DNA of 64,000 nucleotides from Alteromonas genovensis (GTDB taxonomy: Bacteria; Pseudomonadota; Gammaproteobacteria; Enterobacterales; Alteromonadaceae), in the NCBI RefSeq assembly GCF_010500895.1, contig NZ_JAAAWO010000004.1:186001-250000 (forward strand). The letters are read 5' to 3'. The translations under genes were made by a program, and so were the position numbers. Below, piece by piece: positions 8,185-16,585 of the stretch. Position 1 is the first letter of the stretch. Each line of letters starts with the position of its first letter. The notes below the pieces were generated by a model that saw nothing but the letters and a program-made list of their open reading frames with translations, ran no database searches and was not told where the DNA came from.

Positions 8185-9801
8185 CTAGTTGGACGTCACG
8201 TTTTCAGTAATAGATTCAAGCTCAGGCGCATCAAATCGTGAAGGTAAAAGACCCGGAGTGATAGAAAAACCATGCTTGGCTTCAAAAACACTACCAATTC
8301 GCAATACCTTTTCATCCATCCACTTACCCGCGATGAAGCTAAGTCCAACAGGAAGGTTTTTAATGTCATCAACAGGTACGGTTAAATGTGGGTACCCTGC
8401 TACCGCAGCTAAATAGCCAACGCCGATAAACCCGCCTGGCGAGTGATCGCCATACACCCCGTCGATTAAAAACGAAGGACTGTTCGAAGGAGAAACCAAA
8501 ACGTCAACATTGTGCTGCTGCATTAGTGTATCGATGCCGTTGGTTCCTGCGGTTTTCTGAATCAGTGAAAGTGCCGACTTATATTCCTCGCTATCGATGG
8601 CTGCGGCTTTTAGCGACTTTTCAAAAATGTCTTGATTGAACAACGCTAGCTCTCGTTTATCTGTTTTGTTAAAAGCGATAAGTGCTTGTAAATCTCTCGC
8701 AGGAATATCTGCAGGCGAGTCGGCTAAATACTCGTTAATCGAGGAATGGAACTCACTTAACAGAACGTTATACGAGTCTGCCCAAAAGCTATCTGGCTGG
8801 TCGAAGTCGTCAATATCAACAAGGGTAGCGCCTGCATTTTCCAGGCTGCTTAACGCATTTTCATAGGCTGCGAGTATATGAGGGTTATCGCCCTGTCTGA
8901 AACGTACCACACCAATTCTTACACCTTTTAAATCAGTAGCAATAAGCGATGAATTAGGCTGTTGAATAAGGTGCTTGCCCGCATCGGCTGTGGCGCTGTC
9001 CCTTGCATCTTCGCCGGCCATGATAGACGCCATTAACCATGCATCTTGCACGTTATTTGTCATTGGCCCAGCAGTATCTTGGCTAAATGAAATAGGGACA
9101 ATATGAGTGCGAGAAAGCATACCTACTGTTGGTTTAAAGCCAACCACACCGTTCATTGAAGACGGGCAGATAATAGAGCCATTTGTCTCAGTACCTACGG
9201 CAAGAGAGGCTAGGCGAAGGGCCATAGCGGCGCCAGAACCTGATGAAGAGCCACAGGCGCTTCTCGATAATAAGTGTGGATTACGTGTTAACCCGCCCAC
9301 TGCACTCCATCCACTAATTGACGACTCCGAGCGAAAGTTTGCCCACTCTGATAAGTTCGTTTTACCTAATATAATGGCATCTGCTGCTTTTAGCTTAGCC
9401 ACAATCGGCGCGTCGCGACCCGTTGTATTGTTCAGCAGTGCCATCGATCCCGCGGTGGTTGCCATCTCGCTTGTTTCAATATTATCTTTTAGTAAAACGG
9501 GAATTCCGGCTAATGCGCCGACGCTTTCGCCATTCTTAATTTTTGCATCAATGCGCTTAGCTTGCTCAAGGGCTTGGGTATTGATAGCCAGTACACTGTT
9601 TGTTTCAGTATCTAGGCGCTCAATGCGAGCTAAATAGCCAGATACCAAATCATACGACGATAATTCGCCAGACTGAATAGCGCCGGCTTGGGCATACGCC
9701 GGTTTATCCAGCCATTGTGATGCCGTGTTTTGCTGTTTACTTGTTGTTGTGCATGCGCCGCACAGCGCTACAAATATGAGTAGATACCACTTCTTTATCA
9801 T
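8185..9801 (-). CDS. Amidase-signature family lipoprotein
   Basis: A 538-residue member of the amidase signature family, which hydrolyses amides through a Ser-cisSer-Lys triad. From the start chosen here, the catalytic Lys is in LLKDNIE (about K105), the Gly/Ser signature is CGSSSGSGAAMA, and the nucleophile is in GTETNGSIICPSS (about S209). The N-terminus MIKKWYLLIFVALCGAC is a lipoprotein-type signal, so the enzyme is probably membrane-anchored in the envelope. I moved the start from an upstream ATG at 9825 to 9801 because an AAGGGAA ribosome-binding site sits seven bases before it. Substrate is unknown; close relatives are simply called amidases. It stands alone, converging on the HiPIP gene. 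Confidence 0.9.
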   Translation of the reverse strand: MIKKWYLLIFVALCGACTTTSKQQNTASQWLDKPAYAQAGAIQSGELSSYDLVSGYLARIERLDTETNSVLAINTQALEQAKRIDAKIKNGESVGALAGIPVLLKDNIETSEMATTAGSMALLNNTTGRDAPIVAKLKAADAIILGKTNLSEWANFRSESSISGWSAVGGLTRNPHLLSRSACGSSSGSGAAMALRLASLAVGTETNGSIICPSSMNGVVGFKPTVGMLSRTHIVPISFSQDTAGPMTNNVQDAWLMASIMAGEDARDSATADAGKHLIQQPNSSLIATDLKGVRIGVVRFRQGDNPHILAAYENALSSLENAGATLVDIDDFDQPDSFWADSYNVLLSEFHSSINEYLADSPADIPARDLQALIAFNKTDKRELALFNQDIFEKSLKAAAIDSEEYKSALSLIQKTAGTNGIDTLMQQHNVDVLVSPSNSPSFLIDGVYGDHSPGGFIGVGYLAAVAGYPHLTVPVDDIKNLPVGLSFIAGKWMDEKVLRIGSVFEAKHGFSITPGLLPSRFDAPELESITENVTSN

Positions 9802-10091
9802 TATTTTTCCCTTATTTTGCAACACAACTACTCAAAAGCCTGTTGGCGAACTGCCTTCAGCGTAAATAGCGGTGTAATTTTATTAACGCGCTTTTTTGCG
9901 TGCTTTTTTCGCATTAACTACTTTTAATACTATGCAGCAAAAATAGTTCATTTGTAACGAAAATAACTACCTTAAGCTGGCGGTATGTAGACCCTAAATG
10001 GAAAATAAACGTGCCACAAAATTAAGCAACAGAGGTTGCGAATAACGTACTTAGCAACTAATGTTATACATTCAACTTATAAGGATATTGT

Positions 10092-10682
10092 ATGAATCGC
10101 TTCTTTATTGCTTCGGCTATCCTCGCCGTCGCGGCATCCTCCGCGGTTGCCAACCAAACCAAAGCACCAAACACGGCTTATGTACTCCAACTTTCAAGCA
10201 ACCTGAACTGTGACAAGCTCGATATTGAATTAGTCCCTCAGTCTAATGCGAACACCCAGCGCCTCACATTTACGACAAGTGCGTTTGCAGCGGCAGAATT
10301 AGAAACGGGCACTTACCATTTCGGTAAGGTAAGTTGCGCTAAAGAAGGTAAAGTAAATACCTGGAATATCCTTGAAGGGCAGCTGGCCGCACTTTCATTG
10401 TCGGAAAGTAAAATTTATTACGGTGGCAAAATCATATTGAGAGAAGACTCAATGGCAAACAACAATGAGTCACCAGATGTTCTGGAGAATTGCCCAAGAA
10501 GCATAAGTCGGGCTCGAGGAGCCTCTAGCGATTCATGTCGGGATGGTGTGGGCGTGAACTCATCGTCAAAAGGAACGGTGGAAGCGTTCGCCCCCTCTGT
10601 AACCGAACAAGACATTGCCGCGGTGAGAAAGGCATTTAAAGCAACAGAAACAAGCCTTACTTATTTACCACTACGTGGATAG
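10092..10682 (+). CDS. Exported hypothetical protein, 196 aa
   Basis: No recognisable family. A clear Sec signal peptide (MNRFFIASAILAVAASSAVA, cut after AVA) is followed by about 175 residues with four Cys (LNCD, VSCAK, ENCPRS, DSCRDG), suggesting two disulfides in the periplasm. The first half is beta-rich (YVLQLSSNLNC, RLTFTTSAF, ETGTYHFGKVSC), resembling small envelope beta-sandwiches; the region after residue 120 is Ser/Asn-rich and probably flexible. The ribosome-binding site AAGGATA lies eight bases before the ATG. It is convergent with the solute-binding protein gene. Function cannot be assigned. Confidence 0.72.
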   Translation: MNRFFIASAILAVAASSAVANQTKAPNTAYVLQLSSNLNCDKLDIELVPQSNANTQRLTFTTSAFAAAELETGTYHFGKVSCAKEGKVNTWNILEGQLAALSLSESKIYYGGKIILREDSMANNNESPDVLENCPRSISRARGASSDSCRDGVGVNSSSKGTVEAFAPSVTEQDIAAVRKAFKATETSLTYLPLRG

Positions 10683-10766
10683 CTTTTTAAATAGTTAAGC
10701 GTTTTTTTTGTTCTGTAAAGCGCACTAATAAAGGTGCGCTATAAACGGTGTGCGATTAAAAAGCTA
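10680..10766. repeat. Inverted repeat joining two convergent stop codons
   Basis: TAGCTTTTTAA at 10680-10690 is exactly complementary to 10756-10766. Each arm begins with the TAG stop codon of its own gene. A second hairpin, AGCGCAC/GTGCGCT (10721-10742), lies inside. It probably acts as a two-way 3'-end structure, although no good T run follows either hairpin. Confidence 0.5.
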
Positions 10767-11525
10767 GTTAGAAAGAGTAGCGAACACACTTTCTGACTCG
10801 CTCCATTTAAGCCCATACTTTTCTAGTAAGGCTTGGTAACGACCGCTTTCAATAATTACAGACAAACTGTGATTAAACGCCTCACGAAGCTCTTTATTAG
10901 GAATAGCCGCTCGATAGGTAGAAATAGGAAAGAGTTCATGAAACACCACATCATCGGTTTTATACCTGTCGTCGTTTAGTTTGAAGTAAGAAAAAATATT
11001 TCTGTCCATCACCGCCACATCAACACTGCCTAGCATTAGCATGTCGACTTGTCGCGCTTGTTTTGCCATTTCTAAATAGGTCGGCTGCGAAGACAGCGTT
11101 GCTTCAAACCTTCTACCAAGTACTGATGTGGCAGTTTGAAAGGCCACCACACTCTTTGTCTTTAGCGCTTCAATACTATCAATGTGAAGATTTCTGTCTG
11201 AACGTGTTATCGCAACATTTTGATAAGCAATGTATGGATTAGAGAGGATATCTTCCGATACTGCATGAGAAGGCGTCAGCGTTAGCGCAATATCAACAGC
11301 CTCTTGATTAATGACCTTTGTCGTTCTGCCATAGGGCAGATAGAGCACTTTTGCACTGTGCCCCATATCGCTGAGAATAGCGCGTACTAGATCAACTTCA
11401 AATCCACTGTCATTGGCAGAATTCACGTATGGCGGCTTATCCATCCCCACAAGTACCTCTACTTCTCGAGACTGCACGTTAAAAGCAGCTAGCAGCATAA
11501 AAAGAGGTAAAAGCGGTGATCGCAT
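10764..11525 (-). CDS. Periplasmic solute-binding protein, family 3 type
   Basis: 253 residues with a signal peptide (MRSPLLPLFMLLAAFNVQS) followed by a type II periplasmic-binding fold of the amino-acid-binding (SBP_bac_3/PBPb) class. Visible features are VEVLVGMDKPPYVN, SGFEVDLVRAIL, the mid-domain crossover VVAFQTATSVLG and the C-terminal YQALLEKYGL. It has no ABC permease or ATPase beside it and no GGDEF or kinase domain. It is therefore an orphan binding protein of the kind common in Alteromonadales; the ligand is unknown. It converges on the 196-aa exported protein gene and is divergent from prmA. Confidence 0.82.
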   Translation of the reverse strand: MRSPLLPLFMLLAAFNVQSREVEVLVGMDKPPYVNSANDSGFEVDLVRAILSDMGHSAKVLYLPYGRTTKVINQEAVDIALTLTPSHAVSEDILSNPYIAYQNVAITRSDRNLHIDSIEALKTKSVVAFQTATSVLGRRFEATLSSQPTYLEMAKQARQVDMLMLGSVDVAVMDRNIFSYFKLNDDRYKTDDVVFHELFPISTYRAAIPNKELREAFNHSLSVIIESGRYQALLEKYGLKWSESESVFATLSN

Positions 11526-11778
11526 ATGTAAGTGATTCTCATTTAAGAATAAGTGAGCGTCAATAATACAAGCTTGTAGATAAGTTGGTAGTCGACAAAA
11601 GATTAAGTTTTAATCAAAATGCTAACTTTTCGAAAGCGTGTTTATTGAGAAGAACATAGCAAAAAGGAGCTGTAAAACTAGGGTATGCCCTAATGAACAC
11701 TATTTTTATCAGCCGCCGGATTTCGTTTACGTCAGGTGAAAGGTACAATACCGCCAAATACGTTAACGGCACACGACT

Positions 11779-12657
11779 ATGGCTTGGCTACAACTACGAA
11801 TTAACACCACTTCGGAACACGCAGATGCAATTGGCGATATGCTAAGTGCCAATGGCTCCCAAGCAGTCACTTACGTGGACGCGAAAGATACCCCCATGTA
11901 TGAACCTAAGCCTGGCGAAGTGCTGCTTTGGCCCGACACGCAAGTGGTTGGTCTCTTTGAAGCCGACGCTGATATGAAACGTATTTTAGAACGATTAGCC
12001 AAAGCAAAAGTGCTGGGCCCAGACTTCAAATACAAGCTTGAACCACTAGAAGACAAAGACTGGGAACGGGAGTGGATGGACAACTTCCACCCCATGCAGT
12101 TTGGAGAACGGCTGTGGATATGTCCTAGCTGGCGGGACGTTCCTGATCCTAATGCCGTTAATGTGATGCTCGACCCCGGTCTTGCCTTTGGTACGGGCAC
12201 CCACCCCACGACTGCCTTATGTTTACGCTGGTTAGATGGTATCGACATGACTGACAAAACCGTGGTGGACTTCGGCTGTGGCTCCGGCATTTTGGCGTTA
12301 GCCGCCTTAAAACTGGGCGCCAAACGTGTAATTGGAATTGATATCGACCCTCAGGCTTTACAAGCCACAAAAGAAAATGCCCGCAGAAATGGGGTAGAAG
12401 ACCGCCTAGACGTGTTCTTACCTGAAAACCAGCCAGTGCTAGAGGCAGACGTGGTTGTTGCCAATATACTCTCTGGCCCTCTTCTTGAGCTGCGAGAAGT
12501 CATTACGGGATATTGTAAATCCGATGGACTGCTCGTGCTGTCGGGTATTTTAGCTGAGCAGGTACCCACTATTGAGCAGGCCTATGCGAACAATATCTCA
12601 CTTGAGCCAAGTGCAATTGACGGTGAATGGGCGAGAGTATCCGGACACAAACATTAG
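11779..12657 (+). CDS. prmA: Ribosomal protein L11 methyltransferase
   Basis: Methylates lysines and the N-terminus of ribosomal protein L11 using S-adenosylmethionine. The 292 residues include the N-terminal L11-recognition domain ([22 protein letters not shown]), the linker [12 protein letters not shown], and the methyltransferase core with [15 protein letters not shown], motif [23 protein letters not shown], and the PrmA-specific [13 protein letters not shown]. Length and motif order are those of the family. It normally follows accC directly in related genomes; here it is about 9.5 kb away. A 362-base spacer separates it from dusB. Confidence 0.97.
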   Translation: MAWLQLRINTTSEHADAIGDMLSANGSQAVTYVDAKDTPMYEPKPGEVLLWPDTQVVGLFEADADMKRILERLAKAKVLGPDFKYKLEPLEDKDWEREWMDNFHPMQFGERLWICPSWRDVPDPNAVNVMLDPGLAFGTGTHPTTALCLRWLDGIDMTDKTVVDFGCGSGILALAALKLGAKRVIGIDIDPQALQATKENARRNGVEDRLDVFLPENQPVLEADVVVANILSGPLLELREVITGYCKSDGLLVLSGILAEQVPTIEQAYANNISLEPSAIDGEWARVSGHKH

Positions 12658-12826
12658 TGCTGCGCGCTCAATAAGACATCACCTGTGATATTTTTTGCTC
12701 ACTGAACCCGCATACATTTTCAGCCTCTCAGTGTTGCGCAATACGGTAAATCGATAAAAAGCAGGATGTAGTTGTTAAATTTTTTCACATTACATCCCTT
12801 TTAACTCGTGGCTTTCACGTCTTAAG

Positions 12827-12911
12827 CACAAAATTTCACCAGTATTTATGCGTTAGATTACTAACGAGACAGATTTTTTTCGCTGTCAATACCGATAAGT
12901 GAAATTTTGTG
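12827..12911. repeat. Three-way-junction inverted-repeat element upstream of dusB-fis
   Basis: A perfect 13-base outer stem (CACAAAATTTCAC at 12827-12839 with its complement at 12899-12911) encloses two perfect hairpins: CGTTAG/CTAACG with an ATTA loop (12851-12866) and GACAG/CTGTC (12868-12872 with 12883-12887). The whole 85-base unit folds as a three-way junction. It could be a structured RNA in the prmA 3' region, a cruciform or binding site near the dusB-fis promoter, or a small non-autonomous repeat. I see no second copy in this window. Confidence 0.6.
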
Positions 12912-12951
12912 TGATTTTTAGCCTTTTCAAGCATTGCGAAAACACGTACAC

Positions 12952-12981
12952 TTAGCGCCCCGTTTTAGCCGGGTGTATAAT
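12952..12981 (+). promoter_or_regulatory. Probable sigma-70 promoter of dusB-fis
   Basis: A consensus TATAAT (12976-12981) stands in otherwise GC-rich sequence. A poor -35 (TTAGCG, 12952-12957) lies 18 bases upstream. Transcription would start about 30 bases before the dusB ATG. The weak -35 suits an activator- or supercoiling-dependent fis-type promoter, which is inference. Confidence 0.45.
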
Positions 12982-13019
12982 TTCTGTGCAATTATAAATG
13001 GTGGGCTTCTCGTTAACTT

Positions 13020-14066
13020 ATGCAACAACCTATGCAACCAACTGTGCAAAAGCCTTTGCAACAACCTTTGCAAATTGGACCATATAAGTTAGATAACAAT
13101 TTGATGTTAGCTCCCATGGCTGGCGTAACTGACCGACCGTTTCGTCAATTATGCAAGCGCTTAGGCGCAGGTCTTGTAGTGTCTGAGATGCTGTCGAGTA
13201 ATCCGAAAGTGTGGAATACCGCAAAGTCGCAGGCGCGCATGAACCATGAGGGCGAAGAAGGAATTCGCTCTGTACAGATAGCGGGTGCCGATCCTGAGCT
13301 TATGGCGCAAGCAGCGCAATTTAATGTTGAGAATGGTGCGCAAATCATCGACATCAATATGGGTTGTCCTGCTAAGAAGGTGAATAAGAAGCTTGCAGGT
13401 TCAGCACTGCTTCAGTACCCAGACACAGTGGAAAGTATCATCAAAGCAGTGGTTAACGCTGTCGATGTTCCCGTAACACTGAAAATACGTACCGGTTGGA
13501 ATCCAGAAAATCGCAATGGGGTAGATATTGCCCGCATTGCAGAGCAAAACGGCATACAGTCGCTTGCTGTTCACGGTAGAACAAAAGCTTGTATGTATAA
13601 AGGAGAAGCAGAGTACGACACCATACGCCGAATAAAGGCGGCAATATCAATACCTGTTATTGCAAATGGTGATATTACTTCTCCGCAAAAGGCACAAGAG
13701 GTACTGAATTACACTGGTGCAGATGGCGTTATGGTAGGTCGCGGCGCGCAAGGTAAACCTTGGATTTTTAAACAAATTCAACATTATCTTGAAACGGGCG
13801 AAACCTTGGCTCCACCGCCACTGTCACAACAGTTTGAGATTTTGTACGAACACGTAACGAACGTACAGGGTTTCTACGGTGACACAGCCGGTGTAAGAAT
13901 AGCCCGAAAGCACGTGGGCTGGTATCTCTCGGAGCATGATACGGATCGTCAGTTTCGTAAAACGTTTAACGCTATCGATGATGCTACTGAGCAACTCGAT
14001 GCACTAAATGCATATTTTCAAGCGCTGCAGACTAGAGAAAACCGACAGATTTCTCCCGCAGCATAG
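13020..14066 (+). CDS. dusB: tRNA-dihydrouridine synthase B
   Basis: FMN-dependent reduction of uridine to dihydrouridine in tRNA. 348 residues with the Dus TIM-barrel blocks: LAPMAGVTDRPFRQL (FMN site), QIAGADPELMAQAA, DINMGCPAKKVNKKLAGSAL (catalytic Cys in GCPAKK), KIRTGWN, AVHGRTKACMYKGEA, ANGDITSPQKA and DGVMVGRGAQGKPW. It is followed 30 bases later by fis, the classical dusB-fis operon. The N-terminus is odd: 17 residues rich in Gln and Pro precede the usual start region QIGPYKL. They are encoded by a 17-base repeat present twice (13021-13037 and 13057-13073, one mismatch). A TTG at 13068 would give a standard-length protein, but neither start has a good ribosome-binding site. Confidence 0.96.
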   Translation: MQQPMQPTVQKPLQQPLQIGPYKLDNNLMLAPMAGVTDRPFRQLCKRLGAGLVVSEMLSSNPKVWNTAKSQARMNHEGEEGIRSVQIAGADPELMAQAAQFNVENGAQIIDINMGCPAKKVNKKLAGSALLQYPDTVESIIKAVVNAVDVPVTLKIRTGWNPENRNGVDIARIAEQNGIQSLAVHGRTKACMYKGEAEYDTIRRIKAAISIPVIANGDITSPQKAQEVLNYTGADGVMVGRGAQGKPWIFKQIQHYLETGETLAPPPLSQQFEILYEHVTNVQGFYGDTAGVRIARKHVGWYLSEHDTDRQFRKTFNAIDDATEQLDALNAYFQALQTRENRQISPAA

Positions 14067-14096
14067 TGATGACTAACTAAAGAGCAACACAGTATT

Positions 14097-14390
14097 ATGT
14101 TCGATCAAAACGTGACTTCACCTTTTACTACTACCGTAACTACGCCTTCACAAACGCAGGCTCAAAAGCCTTTGCGCGACTCTGTTAAGCAAGCGGTTAA
14201 CAAGTACCTAAAGCAACTAGACAACGCAAACATCGATAACTTGTACGAGATGGTACTGGCTGAAGTGGAAGCACCACTTCTAGAAGAAGTTATGACCTAC
14301 ACGCGCGGCAACCAAACCCGCGCAGCGATTATGATGGGCATCAACCGCGGCACACTTCGCAAAAAGTTAAAGCAATACGGCATGAACTAA
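14097..14390 (+). CDS. fis: DNA-binding nucleoid protein Fis
   Basis: A growth-phase-dependent nucleoid protein that bends DNA and activates rRNA and many other promoters. 97 residues, close to the E. coli length of 98. The variable N-terminus contains the beta-hairpin arm; the dimer core is [16 protein letters not shown] and [18 protein letters not shown]; the C-terminal helix-turn-helix [29 protein letters not shown]-type end is almost identical to known Fis proteins. It is the second gene of the dusB-fis operon and is followed by a strong terminator. Confidence 0.98.
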   Translation: MFDQNVTSPFTTTVTTPSQTQAQKPLRDSVKQAVNKYLKQLDNANIDNLYEMVLAEVEAPLLEEVMTYTRGNQTRAAIMMGINRGTLRKKLKQYGMN

Positions 14391-14413
14391 AATTCTAAGG
14401 GCGCTGCCCAGCA

Positions 14414-14439
14414 AAGAGCACCAATCGGTGCTCTTTTTG
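14414..14439 (+). terminator. Intrinsic terminator after fis
   Basis: Stem AGAGCACC/GGTGCTCT with loop AATC, followed by T5. It lies between fis and purH and overlaps the ATG at 14428, which helps rule that ATG out as the purH start. Confidence 0.9.
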
Positions 14440-14472
14440 TTTCAACACTACAACTTTGAAGCTACTACATTT

Positions 14473-16071
14473 ATGCAAACACCAAAACCAATCAAACGTG
14501 CTCTTTTAAGTGTCTCTGACAAAACAGGTATCGTCGATTTCGCGACAGCGCTGCACAATGCGGGCGTTGAGCTTTTATCAACAGGCGGAACTGCGAAACT
14601 TATCGCTGATGCAGGCCTTCCCGTAACGGAAGTGTCTGATCACACAGGTCACCCTGAAATTATGGCTGGCCGTGTTAAAACCCTTCACCCTAAAGTACAT
14701 GGCGGCATATTAGCCCGTCGTGGTATTGATGAAGCGGTTATGCAAGAAAACAATATTGCGCCTATCGATTTGGTCGTCGTAAACTTATATCCGTTTGCGG
14801 CTACTGTTGCCAACGATGATTGCACATTAGAAGACGCTATCGAAAATATCGATATCGGTGGCCCGACAATGGTGCGTGCGGCAGCGAAAAACCACAAAGA
14901 CGTGACTATTGTGGTCAATGCAGCAGATTACGACAGTGTACTAGCAGAAATGAACGCCAACAGCGGCTCGTTGAATTACAAAACCCGTTTTGACCTAGCC
15001 ATTAAAGCATTTGAACACACTGCTGAGTACGATGGCATGATTGCCAACTACTTTGGTGCACGTCTAGATAGCACAGAATGTGAAGAAGACTGCGACCACC
15101 AGCACAGTGAGTTCCCTCGTACTTACAACGTTCAAATGAGCAAAAAACAAGACCTGCGCTATGGTGAAAACAGTCATCAAAATGCCGCCTTTTACGTTGA
15201 AAATACAATTCAAGAAGCCTCTGTTGCCACCGCTGAACAGCTTCAGGGTAAAGAGCTATCGTTTAACAACATTGCCGATACCGATTCAGCTCTAGAGTGC
15301 GTTAAAGAATTCGACGAGCCAGCATGCGTTATTGTTAAACACGCCAATCCTTGTGGTGTTGCCATTGGTGACGATATTTTAAGCGCCTACGACCGTGCGT
15401 TTAAAACCGACCCTACCTCTGCATTTGGCGGCATTATCGCTTTTAACCGCGAGCTCGATGCTAAAACAGCGCAAGCTATTGTAGATCGTCAGTTCGTTGA
15501 AGTGATTATTGCGCCAACAGTGAGCGACGAAGCGAAAGAAGTAGTCAGTGCGAAGAAGAATGTACGCCTTCTAGCATGTGGCGAGTGGGCTGGCCAGTTA
15601 ACCGAAGGTTACGACTTTAAACGCGTTAATGGCGGCCTGCTAGTTCAAGAACGCGACTTCGGCATGGTCGATAAAGAAGACTTAGAGGTTGTGACTAAAA
15701 TCAAACCATCTGAAGAGCAGCTTCGCGACCTTATGTTCTGCTGGAAAGTAGCCAAATACGTGAAATCTAATGCCATTGTGTATTGCAAAGATGGTATGAC
15801 TATTGGTGTGGGCGCAGGACAAATGAGTCGCGTATACTCTGCAAAAATTGCAGGTATCAAAGCCTCAGATGAAAACCTTGAAGTAGCTGGTTCGGTTATG
15901 GCCTCTGACGCATTCTTCCCATTTAGAGATGGTATTGATGCAGCAGCAGAAGCCGGTATTAAAGCGGTAATTCAACCTGGGGGCTCAATGCGCGACCAAG
16001 AAGTGATTGATGCCGCTGACGAACACGGTATTGCTATGGTGTTCACGGGTATGCGCCACTTCCGCCACTAA
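14473..16071 (+). CDS. purH: Bifunctional AICAR transformylase / IMP cyclohydrolase
   Basis: Catalyses the last two steps of purine synthesis: formylation of AICAR with 10-formyl-THF, and closure to IMP. 532 residues from the chosen start. The N-terminal IMP cyclohydrolase half is marked by [46 protein letters not shown] and [10 protein letters not shown]. The transformylase half has [42 protein letters not shown] (catalytic Lys and His) and a C-terminal [25 protein letters not shown]-type block. I set the start at 14473 ([12 protein letters not shown]) because a longer frame starts inside the fis terminator. purD normally follows directly; here an exported methyltransferase-like gene intervenes. 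Confidence 0.97.
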   Translation: MQTPKPIKRALLSVSDKTGIVDFATALHNAGVELLSTGGTAKLIADAGLPVTEVSDHTGHPEIMAGRVKTLHPKVHGGILARRGIDEAVMQENNIAPIDLVVVNLYPFAATVANDDCTLEDAIENIDIGGPTMVRAAAKNHKDVTIVVNAADYDSVLAEMNANSGSLNYKTRFDLAIKAFEHTAEYDGMIANYFGARLDSTECEEDCDHQHSEFPRTYNVQMSKKQDLRYGENSHQNAAFYVENTIQEASVATAEQLQGKELSFNNIADTDSALECVKEFDEPACVIVKHANPCGVAIGDDILSAYDRAFKTDPTSAFGGIIAFNRELDAKTAQAIVDRQFVEVIIAPTVSDEAKEVVSAKKNVRLLACGEWAGQLTEGYDFKRVNGGLLVQERDFGMVDKEDLEVVTKIKPSEEQLRDLMFCWKVAKYVKSNAIVYCKDGMTIGVGAGQMSRVYSAKIAGIKASDENLEVAGSVMASDAFFPFRDGIDAAAEAGIKAVIQPGGSMRDQEVIDAADEHGIAMVFTGMRHFRH

Positions 16072-16089
16072 ACCTTTTGAAAAGGTTGG

Positions 16090-16143
16090 CGTTTATTAAA
16101 CCTTTCGCGTTTATTGAACGATTGGCGCCTACTAAAAGGCGTG
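16090..16143. repeat. Degenerate 18-base tandem repeat, three units
   Basis: Consecutive units begin GCGTTTATTAAACCTTTC, GCGTTTATTGAACGATTG and GCGCCTACTAAAAGGCGT. Similar short imperfect tandem arrays occur at 20046-20109 and 36279-36323. Confidence 0.5.
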
Positions 16144-16158
16144 TGCTTTTTGCGCATG

Positions 16159-16243
16159 AATAGATATAGACCCCAGCGGGGCTCCACTGCAGCATGCTTG
16201 TTGTAGTGGAGTCACACTGTAACGTGCTCCCCGCTAATCTATT
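16159..16243 (+). ncRNA. Structured RNA candidate in the purH 3' region
   Basis: Nested pairing over 85 bases. The outer stem is AATAGAT (16159-16165) with ATCTATT (16237-16243). It is continued by AGCGGGG (16075+100 to 16181, i.e. 16175-16181) with CCCCGCT (16229-16235). Inside is a long hairpin, CTCCACTGCAGCA (16182-16194) with TGTTGTAGTGGAG (16199-16211), a TGCT-region loop and two G-U pairs. A small CAC/GTG hairpin sits at 16215-16226. The G-U pairs only form in plus-strand RNA, which favours a transcribed element in the purH direction. No T run follows, so it is not a simple terminator. No known riboswitch class recognised. Confidence 0.5.
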
Positions 16244-16585
16244 TATCCGTAAATAAGCACATGGGTTAACTACTTTGTTTTACACCTTGTTTATCACTCG
16301 GTTTATTACATTGTTTGTACCCCGTATATACAGCAGAAACGCGTATTAACGGCATGTACCAATGGTAGAGCGTGAATGCGATAGAGTTGCGAATTATTCT
16401 GTTGGGTGTCGGATGCGTGTCACACTTAGCTGATAGTCTTGATCTGACTTGTGGTACCTTGTAGTAATAGTGTTAACACAAATACTGTTGTTACAAAGAA
16501 TAGTGTTAAAAAGAGCACCATGTCCTAGGGCGTATTGACCTAGAGTGCTTTGACAAAAATACCCTCGACAGAAAAGGAAATAATA

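Larger units (their letters stand above)
12658..13019. other. 362-base prmA-dusB spacer
   Basis: No gene is visible. It holds a large inverted-repeat element (12827-12911) and the probable dusB-fis promoter (TATAAT at 12976-12981). A short weak hairpin followed by T6 lies near 12682-12698, just after prmA, and may contribute to termination. Confidence 0.6.
16072..16585. other. 514-base spacer after purH
   Basis: No gene found. It begins with a perfect palindrome, AACCTTTTGAAAAGGTT at 16071-16087, overlapping the purH stop but lacking a T run. Three degenerate 18-base tandem units follow (about 16090-16143), then a long structured element (16159-16243), then about 340 bases with no feature I can name before the start of the methyltransferase-like gene. 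Confidence 0.6.

Noticed and set aside
14428-14472. Fifteen-codon N-terminal extension of PurH
   Set aside because: The upstream ATG is inside the fis terminator; PurH similarity begins at 14473.
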